The notes beneath the pieces were generated by a model. The model was not told where the DNA came from. It searched no databases and worked only from the letters and a program-made list of their open reading frames with translations. Of a DNA stretch of 64,000 bases, positions 40,602 to 49,205 are shown piece by piece (within the stretch, counting starts at the first letter, position 1; every line of letters begins with the position of its first letter). Source of the stretch: Palsa-504 sp963744575 (GTDB lineage Bacteria; Actinomycetota; Actinomycetes; Streptosporangiales; Streptosporangiaceae). Both the position numbers and the translations under genes were made by a program. The stretch lies in assembly GCA_963744575.1 (NCBI GenBank), contig CAVUUF010000008.1:1-64000 (forward strand). Reading direction: 5' to 3'.

Positions 40602-41720
40602 TCAGCGGCCAGCCCCGGCCGGCGCAAACTCGACCGAGGAAAGCCCGGCCGCCCGGACCCGCCGCGCCAGCCCGGCGTGCATCCGCCGCGGCCACAGCGG
40701 GCCGCCGTAGATGAACCCGGTGTAGGCCTGCACCAGCGTGGCCCCGGCCCGCAGCCGCTCCCAGGCGTCGTCCGGGGTCTCGATCCCGCCGGCCGCGATC
40801 AGCACCAGCCGGTCCCCGGCCCGGGCTCGCAGGCGACGCAACACCGCGAGCGACCGGGCCCGCAGCGGCGGCCCAGACAGGCCGCCCGCCCCGGCCGCGG
40901 CCACCTCGGCGGCGGGGCTGATCAGCCCGTCCCGCGAGATCGTGGTGTTGGTCGCGATGATCCCGTCCAGCCCCAGCTCGAGCGCCAGGTCCGCGACCGC
41001 GTCCACGTCCGCGTCGGCCAGCTCCGGCGCGATCTTGACCAGCAGCGGCACGCGCCGACCGCCGGCTGGGGCCGCAGCGGCCGGAGCCGCGGCGTCCAGC
41101 GCCGCGCGCACCGCCACCAGCACCGGCCGGAGCCGCTGCGCGGCCTGCAGGTCGCGCAGCCCGGGCGTGTTCGGCGAGCTGACGTTGACCACCACGTAGT
41201 CGGCCACCCCGGCCACCGTCCGCGCACTGGCCGCGTAGTCCGCGGCCGCCTCCGCCTCCGGCACCGCCCGCGTCTTGCCGATGTTCACCCCCACCACCGG
41301 ACCCCCGGGCCGCCGCGCACGGCGCAGCGAATCCGCCACGGCCGCGGCCCCGCGGTTGTTGAACCCCATCCGGTTGACCAGCGCCCGGTCCGCGGTCAGC
41401 CGGAACATCCGCGGCTGCGGGTTCCCCGGCTGCGCCCGCGCGGTCACCGTCCCGACCTCCACGAACCCGAACCCGAGCGCGGCCAGCCCCCGCGACCCGC
41501 GAGCGTCCTTGTCGAACCCGGCGGCCAGCCCGAGCGGCCCGGGAAACTCCAGCCCCAGCGCCCGCACCCGCAGCACCGGGTCGCGCGGCCCGAGCCACCG
41601 CCCCAGCAGCCACGCCGCCCCCGGCACCACGGCGAGCGCACGGATCAGCCCGAACGCCAGCAGGTGCGCCGTCTCGGCCGGCACCCGCCGCAGCACCACC
41701 CGGTACAGCAGCCCATACAT
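40602..41720 (-). CDS. pyrD: Dihydroorotate dehydrogenase (quinone), class 2
   Basis: From ATG 41720 the 372-residue enzyme has the class-2 N-terminal membrane helix segment (LLYRVVLRRVPAETAHLLAF), FMN-binding LGLAAGFDKDARG, NRMGFNNRGAAAVAD, the catalytic-Ser loop VVVNVSSPNTPGLRDLQ, VKIAPELADADVD, ATNTTISRDG and IAAGGIETPDDAWERL. It oxidises dihydroorotate to orotate with quinone at the membrane, the fourth step of pyrimidine synthesis. It follows the fused ABC exporter by 44 bp on the same strand and could be co-transcribed. In-frame starts upstream (to 41804) are not conserved. Confidence 0.95.
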   Translation of the reverse strand: MYGLLYRVVLRRVPAETAHLLAFGLIRALAVVPGAAWLLGRWLGPRDPVLRVRALGLEFPGPLGLAAGFDKDARGSRGLAALGFGFVEVGTVTARAQPGNPQPRMFRLTADRALVNRMGFNNRGAAAVADSLRRARRPGGPVVGVNIGKTRAVPEAEAAADYAASARTVAGVADYVVVNVSSPNTPGLRDLQAAQRLRPVLVAVRAALDAAAPAAAAPAGGRRVPLLVKIAPELADADVDAVADLALELGLDGIIATNTTISRDGLISPAAEVAAAGAGGLSGPPLRARSLAVLRRLRARAGDRLVLIAAGGIETPDDAWERLRAGATLVQAYTGFIYGGPLWPRRMHAGLARRVRAAGLSSVEFAPAGAGR

Positions 41721-41764
41721 CCGCTCACCCCAGGGCATTATCCCGAACGGGCCTACTGCGTGCC

Positions 41765-44700
41765 CTACGCCACGAGCTCGGATTCGCCGGTGAAGGCATC
41801 CCACAGGGCGGCGTAGGTGCCGTCGGCGGCCAGGAGCTCCTCGTGCGAGCCCGCCTCGACGATGGCGCCCTGATCCAGGACCACGATCCGGTCCGCGCGG
41901 GCGGCCGTGGTCAGCCGGTGCGCGACCACGATCGTGGTGCGCGCCGCGGTCAGCTCGCTGATCGCGTGGTTCACCGCGGCCTCCGCGGCCAGGTCCAGCG
42001 CCGCGGTGGCCTCGTCGAGCAGCAGGATGGCGGGGTCGGCCAGCTGCGCCCGGGCCAGCGCGATGAGCTGGCGCTGGCCAGCCGACAGGTTGCGGCCGCG
42101 TTCTGAGATCAGGTAGCCGTAGCCGCCGGGCAGCCGGCTAATCATGTCGTGCGCGCCGGTCGCCCGCGCCGCCGCCTCGACCTCGGCGTCGCTGGCGTCC
42201 GGCCTGGCGTAGGCGATCGAGTCCCGGACCGGGCCGGCGAACAGGTAGGACTCCTGCGGGACGATGCCGAGCTGGTGCCGGTAGCTGGCCAGGTCGTAGT
42301 CGCGGACGTCGGTGCCGTCCACCAGGACTTGCCCGCCGGTCGCGTCGTAGAACCGGGCGATGAGCTTCACCAGCGTGGACTTGCCGGCCCCGGTCTGGCC
42401 GACCAGGGCCACGGTCTCGCCGGGCTGGATGGTGAGGCTGATCCCGGACAGCGCGTTCGGCTCACCGTGTCCGCCGGATCCGGCCCCGTAGCTGAAGTCC
42501 ACGTCCCGCAGCTCGATCCGGCCGCGCAGGCGGGCCGGGAGGACCGGGCGCGGGGCGGGCGGCGTGGAGGTGCCCAGCCGGAGCAGGTCGGTGATCCGGT
42601 GCAGTCCGACCATGGCCTGCTGGTAGCCGTCGAAGACCTGGGAGAGCTGCTGGACCGGGGAGAACACCATGTCGATGTAGAGCAGGTAGGCGATCAGCGC
42701 GCCCGCGGTCAGCGCCCCGCTGCGTACCTGCCCGGTCGCGATGATCAGCACGACCGCCCCGGCCGCGGTGGACAGGGTCTGCACGAACGGGAAGTAGATC
42801 GCGATGTAGCGCTGCGCGCGCAGCCGGGACACCCGGAACCTCTCGCTCAGCCCGCCGAACCGGTCCCGGTTGACCTGCTCGCGGCGGAACGCCTGGGTCA
42901 CCCGCAGCCCGGCCAGGTTCTCCGCGAAGTCGGCGTTGACCATGGCGACCCGCTCTCGCGACTCGGCGTACGCGGTCGCCGACTTGGACCGGAACACCAG
43001 CGTGGCGACGACCAGCACCGGGAAGATGCACAGCACCGCCAGGCCGAGCCGCAGGTTGATGATGAGCAGCGCGGCGAGCACCCCGACGAACGTGAGCACC
43101 GAACTCACCATGGTGACCAGCCCGGTCTGCAGGAACGAGGACAGCGCGTCCACGTCGGTGGTCATCCTGGTCATGATCCGGCCGGACAGCTCGCGCTCGT
43201 AGAAGTCCAGGCCGAGGCGCTGGAGCTGGGCGAACATCTTGACCCGCAGGATGTACAGCAGCCGTTCGCCGTTCCGCCCGACCACCATGGTCTCGAAGAT
43301 GTTGACCACCCAGTCGGCCAGCACGATGGCCAGCCCGACGAGGGCGACCAGCGCGACCGCGTGGAAGACCTTGGTCTGCACCCCGTTGTCGATGCCGTTC
43401 CTGACCAGCGCGGGCAGCGCCAGCCCGGCCACCGCGTCCAGGCCGTCCAGCACCAGCCCGATGACCAGCGCGGCGGCCAGCGGCCGCAGCAGCCGGCGCA
43501 GCGTGAAGTGCCGGTCCCCGGTCCGCGCCCGGGCCAGGTCCACCGAGGGCTTGTCCTTGGCCGGCGGCAGCGCCTCGACCTGGGCGATCAGTTCGGCTGA
43601 CGGCGGCAGGCTGGCGAACATCCCGGTGATGTGCCCGGCGCCCGGGCCCGGCGTGGCACCGGCCGCCCGGCGCCGGGGCCGGCCGGCGCCGGAGGCGGCC
43701 GCCGCGGCCATCGCCCGGTCCTCGAACACGTCCTCCACGGTGCGGGCTCTGCTGGCTCCTCTCCCGGGGGGACCCATCCCCCCGGACCCCCCTTGGGGAA
43801 GGACGACCCCCCCGGGCCCCCCCGCTTCGCCTGGCTCGCCGCTCACAATGAGCTGCCGGTACAGCGGGCAGCGCTCCTCGAGTTCGTCGTGCGTGCCGGT
43901 GTCGGCGACCCGGCCGGCGTCCAGCACCACGATCCGGTCGGCCAGGTTCAGCGTGGACCGGCGGTGCGCGATGATCAGCGTGGTGCGGCCGCGCATGATC
44001 TCGTGCAGCGCGGCATGGATCTCGGCCTCGAGCCGCGGGTCGATGGCCGAGGTGGCGTCGTCGAGCACCAGCAGCCGGGGGTCGGTGACCAGCGCCCGGG
44101 CCAGCGCCACCCGCTGCCGCTGCCCGCCGGAGAGGGTAAGGCCCTGCTCGCCCACCGCGGTGTCGTAGCCCTGCGGCAGCCGGGCGATGAACTCGTCCGC
44201 CTGAGCGGCCCTGGCGGCGGCGATGACCTGATCGTCGGTGGCGTCGGGACGGCCGTAGGCGATGTTGGCTCGCACCGTGTCGGAGAACAGGAAGCTGTCC
44301 TCCGGGACCAGTCCGATGGCGTCCCGCAGCGAGTCCCTGGTCACGTCGGCCACGTCGTACCCGCCGACCCGGACCGCGCCGGCCTGCGGGTCATAGAAGC
44401 GGGCCAGCAGCAGGGCCAGGGTGGACTTGCCCGAGCCGGACGCGCCCACCACGGCGACCGTCTCGCCCGGCTCGACCCGCAGCGACAGGCCGCGCAGCAC
44501 CGGCTCGGACAGCACGTAGCCGAATCGCACGTCGTCGAAGCTGAGGCCGGCCGCGCCGGCCGGCAGGTCGATCGCGTCCGGCTTGTCGGTGATCACGGGC
44601 CGCGAGTCGATGATGTCGAACACGCGGATGACGCTGGCCCGTGCCTCCTGCCCGATGGTGACCATCATGGTGAGGGTGCGCACCGGGCCGGTCATCAGCG

Positions 44701-45589
44701 CCAGGTAGGACGAGAACGCGAGGAACGTGCCCAGCGTGATCGAGCCGCGGATGGCCAGCCAGCCGCCGAGCGCGAGCACGCCGACCATGCCCAGCGACGG
44801 GATCGCGGTCAGCGCCGGGTTGTACCTGGCCGTCAGCCGGATCATCCGCAGCCGGGAGGCGAACAGGCTCTCGCTCACCGCCTCGAGCCGGTCCTGCTCC
44901 TGCTGCTCCTGGCCGAACCCCTTGACCACCCGGACCCCGCCGATGGCCTCGTCCACCACGCCGGCCACCTCGCCGGACTGCTGCTGCGCGTGCCAGCTGG
45001 CCGGGAACAGCTTGCGCCGGGAGGCGAGCGCGATCATCCACAGGGCCGGCGCGACCAGCACGGTCACGATCGTCAGCGTCGGCGAGAGCGCCACCATGAT
45101 GCCGATGGACAGCACGAACAGCGCCAGGTTCGCCAGCGTGATCGGCACCATGGACAGGATGCTCTGCACCATGTTCAGGTCGGAGATGGACCGGCCGACC
45201 AGCTGCCCGGTGTGGATCTCATCCTGCCGCGCGCCGTCCAGCCGGGCCAGCGAGCCGAACAGCTCCGTGCGCAGGTCGTACTGGACATCCAGGGAGAGCT
45301 TGCCGCCGTGGTAGCGGCGCAGGTAGATGCCGGCGAAGTTGACCGCGGCCGCGACGACGAGCAGCCCGGCCAGCGGCCAGATGGACTGCCGGCCGGCCAG
45401 GATCACGTTGTCGATGATCTGCCGCTGCATCAGCGGGATCGCCGCGGTCGCGATGGTGGCCACCAGCGCACCGCCCAGCGCGATGAGCACCGTCCGCCGG
45501 TAACGCCAGCAGTAACCCGCCAGCCGTCTCAGCCACCCGTGGTCCGAAGCGCTCGTCCCAGCCGTGTTTCCTGTCCTCCCTGACCGCAT
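41765..45589 (-). CDS. Fused ABC exporter (TMD-NBD-TMD-NBD), 1274 aa
   Basis: Two complete type IV ABC exporter halves are joined. Half 1: TMD about 25-330, Walker A VGASGSGKSTLAL, signature LTLSGGQRQRVALAR, Walker B LLVLDDATSAIDP (Asp where the catalytic Glu is expected). Half 2: TMD about 690-970, Walker A VGQTGAGKSTLVK, signature NLSAGQRQLIALAR (LSAGQ instead of LSGGQ), Walker B ILLLDEATAALD. So one ATP site is degenerate and one canonical, as in heterodimeric exporters such as TM287/288. The linker (about 585-680) holds a Gly/Pro-rich block encoded by a G-run-rich repeat. Likely exports lipids, peptides or drugs. Actinobacteria more often encode the halves as two genes. Confidence 0.93.
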   Translation of the reverse strand: MRSGRTGNTAGTSASDHGWLRRLAGYCWRYRRTVLIALGGALVATIATAAIPLMQRQIIDNVILAGRQSIWPLAGLLVVAAAVNFAGIYLRRYHGGKLSLDVQYDLRTELFGSLARLDGARQDEIHTGQLVGRSISDLNMVQSILSMVPITLANLALFVLSIGIMVALSPTLTIVTVLVAPALWMIALASRRKLFPASWHAQQQSGEVAGVVDEAIGGVRVVKGFGQEQQEQDRLEAVSESLFASRLRMIRLTARYNPALTAIPSLGMVGVLALGGWLAIRGSITLGTFLAFSSYLALMTGPVRTLTMMVTIGQEARASVIRVFDIIDSRPVITDKPDAIDLPAGAAGLSFDDVRFGYVLSEPVLRGLSLRVEPGETVAVVGASGSGKSTLALLLARFYDPQAGAVRVGGYDVADVTRDSLRDAIGLVPEDSFLFSDTVRANIAYGRPDATDDQVIAAARAAQADEFIARLPQGYDTAVGEQGLTLSGGQRQRVALARALVTDPRLLVLDDATSAIDPRLEAEIHAALHEIMRGRTTLIIAHRRSTLNLADRIVVLDAGRVADTGTHDELEERCPLYRQLIVSGEPGEAGGPGGVVLPQGGSGGMGPPGRGASRARTVEDVFEDRAMAAAAASGAGRPRRRAAGATPGPGAGHITGMFASLPPSAELIAQVEALPPAKDKPSVDLARARTGDRHFTLRRLLRPLAAALVIGLVLDGLDAVAGLALPALVRNGIDNGVQTKVFHAVALVALVGLAIVLADWVVNIFETMVVGRNGERLLYILRVKMFAQLQRLGLDFYERELSGRIMTRMTTDVDALSSFLQTGLVTMVSSVLTFVGVLAALLIINLRLGLAVLCIFPVLVVATLVFRSKSATAYAESRERVAMVNADFAENLAGLRVTQAFRREQVNRDRFGGLSERFRVSRLRAQRYIAIYFPFVQTLSTAAGAVVLIIATGQVRSGALTAGALIAYLLYIDMVFSPVQQLSQVFDGYQQAMVGLHRITDLLRLGTSTPPAPRPVLPARLRGRIELRDVDFSYGAGSGGHGEPNALSGISLTIQPGETVALVGQTGAGKSTLVKLIARFYDATGGQVLVDGTDVRDYDLASYRHQLGIVPQESYLFAGPVRDSIAYARPDASDAEVEAAARATGAHDMISRLPGGYGYLISERGRNLSAGQRQLIALARAQLADPAILLLDEATAALDLAAEAAVNHAISELTAARTTIVVAHRLTTAARADRIVVLDQGAIVEAGSHEELLAADGTYAALWDAFTGESELVA
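43742..43819 (-). repeat. G-run-rich intragenic element, copy A (in ABC exporter linker)
   Basis: Read on the minus strand it starts GGGCCCGGGGGGGTCGTCC (19 bp, identical to copy B at 57265-57283), passes through CCTTCCCCAAGGGGGG and further G/C runs, and ends AGCAGAGCCCGC (12 bp, identical to copy B at 57295-57306). It can fold through its C- and G-runs and has G-quadruplex potential. It is read in frame as a Gly/Pro-rich linker with the peptide SRAR at its end. Confidence 0.6.
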
Positions 45590-45682
45590 TTCCTGCCCCT
45601 CGTCCGCGCAGTCAGGTTAACAGCCGAGCCCCCTAATTTCATTTCCCTAGCTAACGACCTAGGACCAGCGGCCTAGGCCGCG

Positions 45683-46207
45683 TCAGCGGTATCCGCCGTC
45701 GCCCGGCATGCGCGACGGCGGATATGCCGGGGGCGGCGCGTAGCGCACCACCCGGCGCCCGGCGCGCCTGGAGACCTCGCTGATCAGGGTCCCGATGGCG
45801 ATGCCGAGGATCAGGCTGACCACGGCGGTGGCGAGCTTCTGCGACGTGGGCGCCGTCGTGCTGAACGGGTAGACCACGGCGACCACGGTGGCCAGCCCGA
45901 TGATCCAGCCGAAGAAGACCCGCGGATACGGGGCGGCGAGCAGCAGCAGGTGCATCAGCCCGGTCGCGGCCAGCGCGATGGCGGCGGCCGCCAGCGTGTA
46001 CCCCACCGTGGACGCGTTACCCCACGCACCCTCCCGGGCCGGGGACAGGATGGGTACCTTGAGCAGCCACCGGGAGACCAGGATGCCGACCAGGGCGATC
46101 AGCGCGGCGACGATCGCGGTCGCCGCGCCGCCCGACCACAGCGTCCGGGCGTCGACCTTGCGCCTGACCTCAGGCTCTGGCCTCTGATTTGGCATCGGAA
46201 CAGTCAT
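45683..46207 (-). CDS. DUF6069 family membrane protein
   Basis: From ATG 46207 the 174-residue protein has four hydrophobic helices (LWSGGAATAIVAALIALVGI, TLAAAAIALAATGLMHLLLL, FFGWIIGLATVVAVVYPFST, KLATAVVSLILGIAIGTLIS), then a basic, Pro/Tyr-rich tail. The layout matches DUF6069, an actinobacterial membrane family of unknown function. Longer in-frame starts upstream (to 46531) are antisense to the FMN reductase gene and are rejected. Confidence 0.82.
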   Translation of the reverse strand: MTVPMPNQRPEPEVRRKVDARTLWSGGAATAIVAALIALVGILVSRWLLKVPILSPAREGAWGNASTVGYTLAAAAIALAATGLMHLLLLAAPYPRVFFGWIIGLATVVAVVYPFSTTAPTSQKLATAVVSLILGIAIGTLISEVSRRAGRRVVRYAPPPAYPPSRMPGDGGYR

Positions 46208-46333
46208 CACTCGGCTCGCTTTACCTCGCGGCGAATCCCCTACCCACCAAGGTAACCCCGGGTCGGCGTTCCGAAACCCGCCGGCCCGGACCGGTAAGGT
46301 ATGCCTGCACTTAGAACTCCGGAGGTAGGCGTC

Positions 46334-46915
46334 GTGGCCAAGCCCGTGCTCCAGGTCATCATCGGCAGCACGCGCCCGGGCCGGGTGGGCCCGGCCGTCG
46401 CCGGCTGGATCACCGACCGGGCCCGGGCGCGGGGCGACTTCGAGGTCGTGGTGACCGACCTGGCCGAGATCAACCTGCCGATGTTCGACGAGCCGAACCA
46501 TCCCCGGCTGCATCAGTACGTCCACCAGCACACCAAGGACTGGTCCGCGATCGTGGCGCGGTCCGGCGCGTTCGTCTTCGTGATCCCGGAGTACAACTAC
46601 GGGTTCAACGCGGCGACCAAGAACGCCCTGGACTACCTGAACCAGGAGTGGCGGGACAAGCCCGCGGGCATCGTCAGCTACGGCGGCGTCTCGGGCGGCA
46701 CCCGGGCCACGCAGATGCTCAAGCAGGTCATGTCCGGGGTTCGGCTGGTGCCGGTCACCGACTCGGTGAACATCCCCTTCGTCCGCGAGAAGCTCGACGA
46801 GGACGGGCGGCTGAAGCCGAACGAGATCATGGAGCAGGCCGTCGCCACCATGCTGGACGAACTGGCCCGCTACGCCGAGGCGCTGCGGCCGCTGAGATCC
46901 TCAGGGTCCCGCTAG
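46334..46915 (+). CDS. NADPH-dependent FMN reductase
   Basis: GTG 46334 follows GGAGG; the upstream ATG at 46301 lacks a site. The 193-residue flavoprotein has the phosphate loop VIIGSTRPGRVG, FVFVIPEYNYGFNAATKNAL, PAGIVSYGGVSGGTRATQML and a C-terminal helix. It uses NAD(P)H to reduce FMN, quinones or azo compounds. It stands alone and converges on the molybdopterin oxidoreductase, overlapping by four bases. Confidence 0.92.
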   Translation: MAKPVLQVIIGSTRPGRVGPAVAGWITDRARARGDFEVVVTDLAEINLPMFDEPNHPRLHQYVHQHTKDWSAIVARSGAFVFVIPEYNYGFNAATKNALDYLNQEWRDKPAGIVSYGGVSGGTRATQMLKQVMSGVRLVPVTDSVNIPFVREKLDEDGRLKPNEIMEQAVATMLDELARYAEALRPLRSSGSR

Positions 46916-48546
46916 CCCACGGTGACGGACACCGAGGGGTAGCCGCTGGCCCCGTTGGGCTCGGGCTGCGCCTGGACGCTGGTCTGGGTGTAGCCGGTCT
47001 TGTCGGTGGCCCGGGCCTCGAGCGTGTGGCCGCCTTGCGCGGCGTCCCATTCCCAGACCCACTGCCGCCAGGTGTCGATGCCGGGCACGGCGGCCAGCCG
47101 GGCCTCCTGCCACGGCCCGCGGTCCACCCGCACCTGGACGGCCTCGATGCCCTTGTGCTGCGCCCAGGCCACGCCGGCCACCGCCGTGGTCCCGGCCTTG
47201 AGGGTGCTCACGCCGTTCGGCACGTCGATGCGGCATTCGGTCTTGACCGGGGCCTGCTGGGACCAGCCGCGCTGGGCCCAGAACGCGTAGTTGCCCGCGA
47301 ACGTGGTCACGTTGATGTCCGTGACCCACTTGGTCGCGGACACGTAGCCGTAGAGCCCCGGCACCACTATGCGGGCCGGGAAGCCGTGCGCGACCGGCAG
47401 CGGCTGGCCGTTCATCGCCACCGCAAGCAGCGCGTCCCGGCCGTCCATCACCGTCGGCACCGGGGTGCCCGAGGTGAACCCGTCCACCGACGTGCACAGC
47501 AACTGGTCCGCCCCGGCCTTGATCCCGGCCTCCCTCAGCACCGCGGCCAGGCTGGCCCCCAGCCACCTGGCGTTGCCGATGTACGGGCCGCCCACCGGGT
47601 TGGACACGCAGCACAGGGTGATGTAGTCCTCGATCAGCGGCCGCCTGATCAGGTCGTCGAAGGTGAGGGTGACCTCGCGGTTCACCATGCCGTGGATCCG
47701 CAGCTGCCAGCTCGACGGGTCGACCTGCGGCAGCACCAGCGCGGTGTCCACCCGGTAGAAGTCCGGGTTGGACGTGACGAACGGCGAGAGCCCCGGTAGG
47801 TGCAGGTCGACGCCGGGCGGCAGGGGCTGCGTGGTGACCCGGGGCCGGGGGATGCGCAGCGCCTTCTGCGCGCTGGCCACGCTGCTCCGCTCGGCCAGCA
47901 GCCGGCCCGCGAGCCCGGCCCCGGCCGCGATGCCCGCGGTCGCCGCGCCGGCCACCAGGAAGCTCCGCCGCCGCGGTTCGGCCGCCTGCGGGCCGGCCGT
48001 CTCGGGCTCACCCCGGTCCTCCGGCTCCTTGTCCGCGGCGTCCGCGGGCGGACCGGTCACGGGATCGTACGAGACCGCCGGACGTGCCGTGACGGCCGAC
48101 GGCCTGATCAGGGGAATGAGCACCAGGAGCACGGTCGCCGCCGCCACGGTCGCGGCCAGGGTCGGCAGCAGGCTGGCGAACGTGGCGGTGGGCCGGGTTG
48201 CCGCGGCGGTCAGCCCGACCACCGCGAACACCGCGACGCCGGCCAGCCCGTAGGCCATCCGCCGGGTGGCGGCCGCGCCGATGACGGCGGCGAAGACGGC
48301 CAGCACCACCAGGATCCCGCCGACCAGGACGAGCTTGTCGTCCGAGCCGAACTCGGTGATGGCGAAGTTCTTCAGCCATGGCGGCGTGAAATCGATCTGC
48401 AGCTCGCCCACCGCCACCACCGGCGACCCGCTGGCGCCGGTCAGCCCGGCCACGAACTGCCCGGTGCCCAGCGCCGCACCCGCGGCCAGCACCCCCGCGA
48501 CGGCGCCCAGGCCCGCGGTCCGCCGGTCCCTCCCGCTCATGCTCAT
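46912..48546 (-). CDS. Molybdopterin-dependent oxidoreductase (sulfite oxidase family), membrane-anchored
   Basis: From ATG 48546 (or 48540) the 544-residue protein has about four N-terminal helices (residues 10-150), a Tat-like RRRSFLVAGAATAGIAAGAG, then a sulfite-oxidase Mo domain (RIHGMVNREVTLTFDDLIRR, LCCVSNPVGGPYIGNARWLG with the Mo-ligand Cys, FPARIVVPGLYGYVSATKWV) and a dimerisation domain at the end (KGIEAVQVRVDRGPWQEARL). The catalytic part faces the outside of the membrane. It is divergent from sigK/rskA with a shared SigK-like promoter region, so it is a likely SigK target. The substrate is unknown. Confidence 0.92.
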   Translation of the reverse strand: MSMSGRDRRTAGLGAVAGVLAAGAALGTGQFVAGLTGASGSPVVAVGELQIDFTPPWLKNFAITEFGSDDKLVLVGGILVVLAVFAAVIGAAATRRMAYGLAGVAVFAVVGLTAAATRPTATFASLLPTLAATVAAATVLLVLIPLIRPSAVTARPAVSYDPVTGPPADAADKEPEDRGEPETAGPQAAEPRRRSFLVAGAATAGIAAGAGLAGRLLAERSSVASAQKALRIPRPRVTTQPLPPGVDLHLPGLSPFVTSNPDFYRVDTALVLPQVDPSSWQLRIHGMVNREVTLTFDDLIRRPLIEDYITLCCVSNPVGGPYIGNARWLGASLAAVLREAGIKAGADQLLCTSVDGFTSGTPVPTVMDGRDALLAVAMNGQPLPVAHGFPARIVVPGLYGYVSATKWVTDINVTTFAGNYAFWAQRGWSQQAPVKTECRIDVPNGVSTLKAGTTAVAGVAWAQHKGIEAVQVRVDRGPWQEARLAAVPGIDTWRQWVWEWDAAQGGHTLEARATDKTGYTQTSVQAQPEPNGASGYPSVSVTVG

Positions 48547-48550
48547 ACCT

Positions 48551-48618
48551 GTTATTCGGCGCGGTCGCCGCCCGGGTTTGGTCGCGGGCGGCAATCCCTG
48601 GCGAATCCTGCTACGAAT
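48551..48618. promoter_or_regulatory. Bidirectional SigK-like promoter, both transcripts leaderless
   Basis: On the minus strand CCAAAC (48581-48576), 16 bp, then CCGAATAAC (48559-48551). On the plus strand GCAATC (48591-48596), 16 bp, then ACGAATAAC (48613-48621). Both -10 boxes share CGAATAAC. Mycobacterial SigK promoters are reported as CCATCC - 16/17 bp - CCGAAT, which is close. The -10 boxes end about 7-8 bases before the ATG 48546 and the GTG 48626, so both mRNAs would lack a leader. Confidence 0.6.
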
Positions 48619-48625
48619 AACAATC

Positions 48626-49205
48626 GTGATGGATCCGGCCAATCAAGCGGCTGAACCCGGCGTCACCAGGGATCTCGCGGCGTGCATCCGGCTGGTGGCG
48701 CGCGGCGACGCGGCCGCCTTCGAACGCGGTCTACAACCAGGTCGCCGCGTCGGTGTTCGGCATCGTCAGGCGGGTGGTCCGCGACCCGGCCCAGGCCGAG
48801 GAGGTCACCCAGGACGTGCTGCTCGAGCTGTGGCGGACCGCGGCCAGATTCGACGCCGAACGGGGCAGCGCGATCGCCTGGGTGATGACGCTGGCGCACC
48901 GCCGGGCGGTCGACCGGGTCCGTTCGGCCCAGAAGGAGTCCGACCGGGAACGCCGCGCCGCGGCGGCCGACATCCCGTTCGACGAGGTGGCCGAGGCCGT
49001 CGAGTCGAGCCTCGAGCGCGAGCGGGTCCGCCGCTGCCTGGGTTCGCTCACCGAACTGCAGCGCGAGTCGGTCACTCTGGCCTACTACGGCGGCTACACC
49101 TACGGCCAGGTCGCCAGCCTGCTCGGCGTGCCGGCCGGGACGATCAAGACCAGGATGCGGGACGCGCTGATCCGGCTGCGAGACTGCCTGGGGGTGGCAC
49201 AATGA
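48626..49205 (+). CDS. sigK: SigK-type ECF sigma factor, apparent frameshift near 48729
   Basis: From GTG 48626 (or ATG 48629) the frame reads LAACIRLVARGDAAAFERG and then departs. In the next frame the protein continues VYNQVAASVFGIVRRVVRDP, EEVTQDVLLELWRTAARFDA (region 2), then LGSLTELQRESVTLAYYGGY and GQVASLLGVPAGTIKTRMRD (region 4). One surplus base in GAACGCGGTCTAC (48724-48736) explains the switch. Translation from the internal ATG at 48753 would lose the start of region 2. Either a mutation or a sequencing error. It overlaps rskA (ATGA), and the Mo oxidoreductase is divergent. Confidence 0.82.

Noticed and set aside
43631..45583. 650-codon plus-strand frame opposite the fused ABC exporter
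   Set aside because: Composition (Arg, Gly, Gln, His) and lack of any motif show an antisense shadow.
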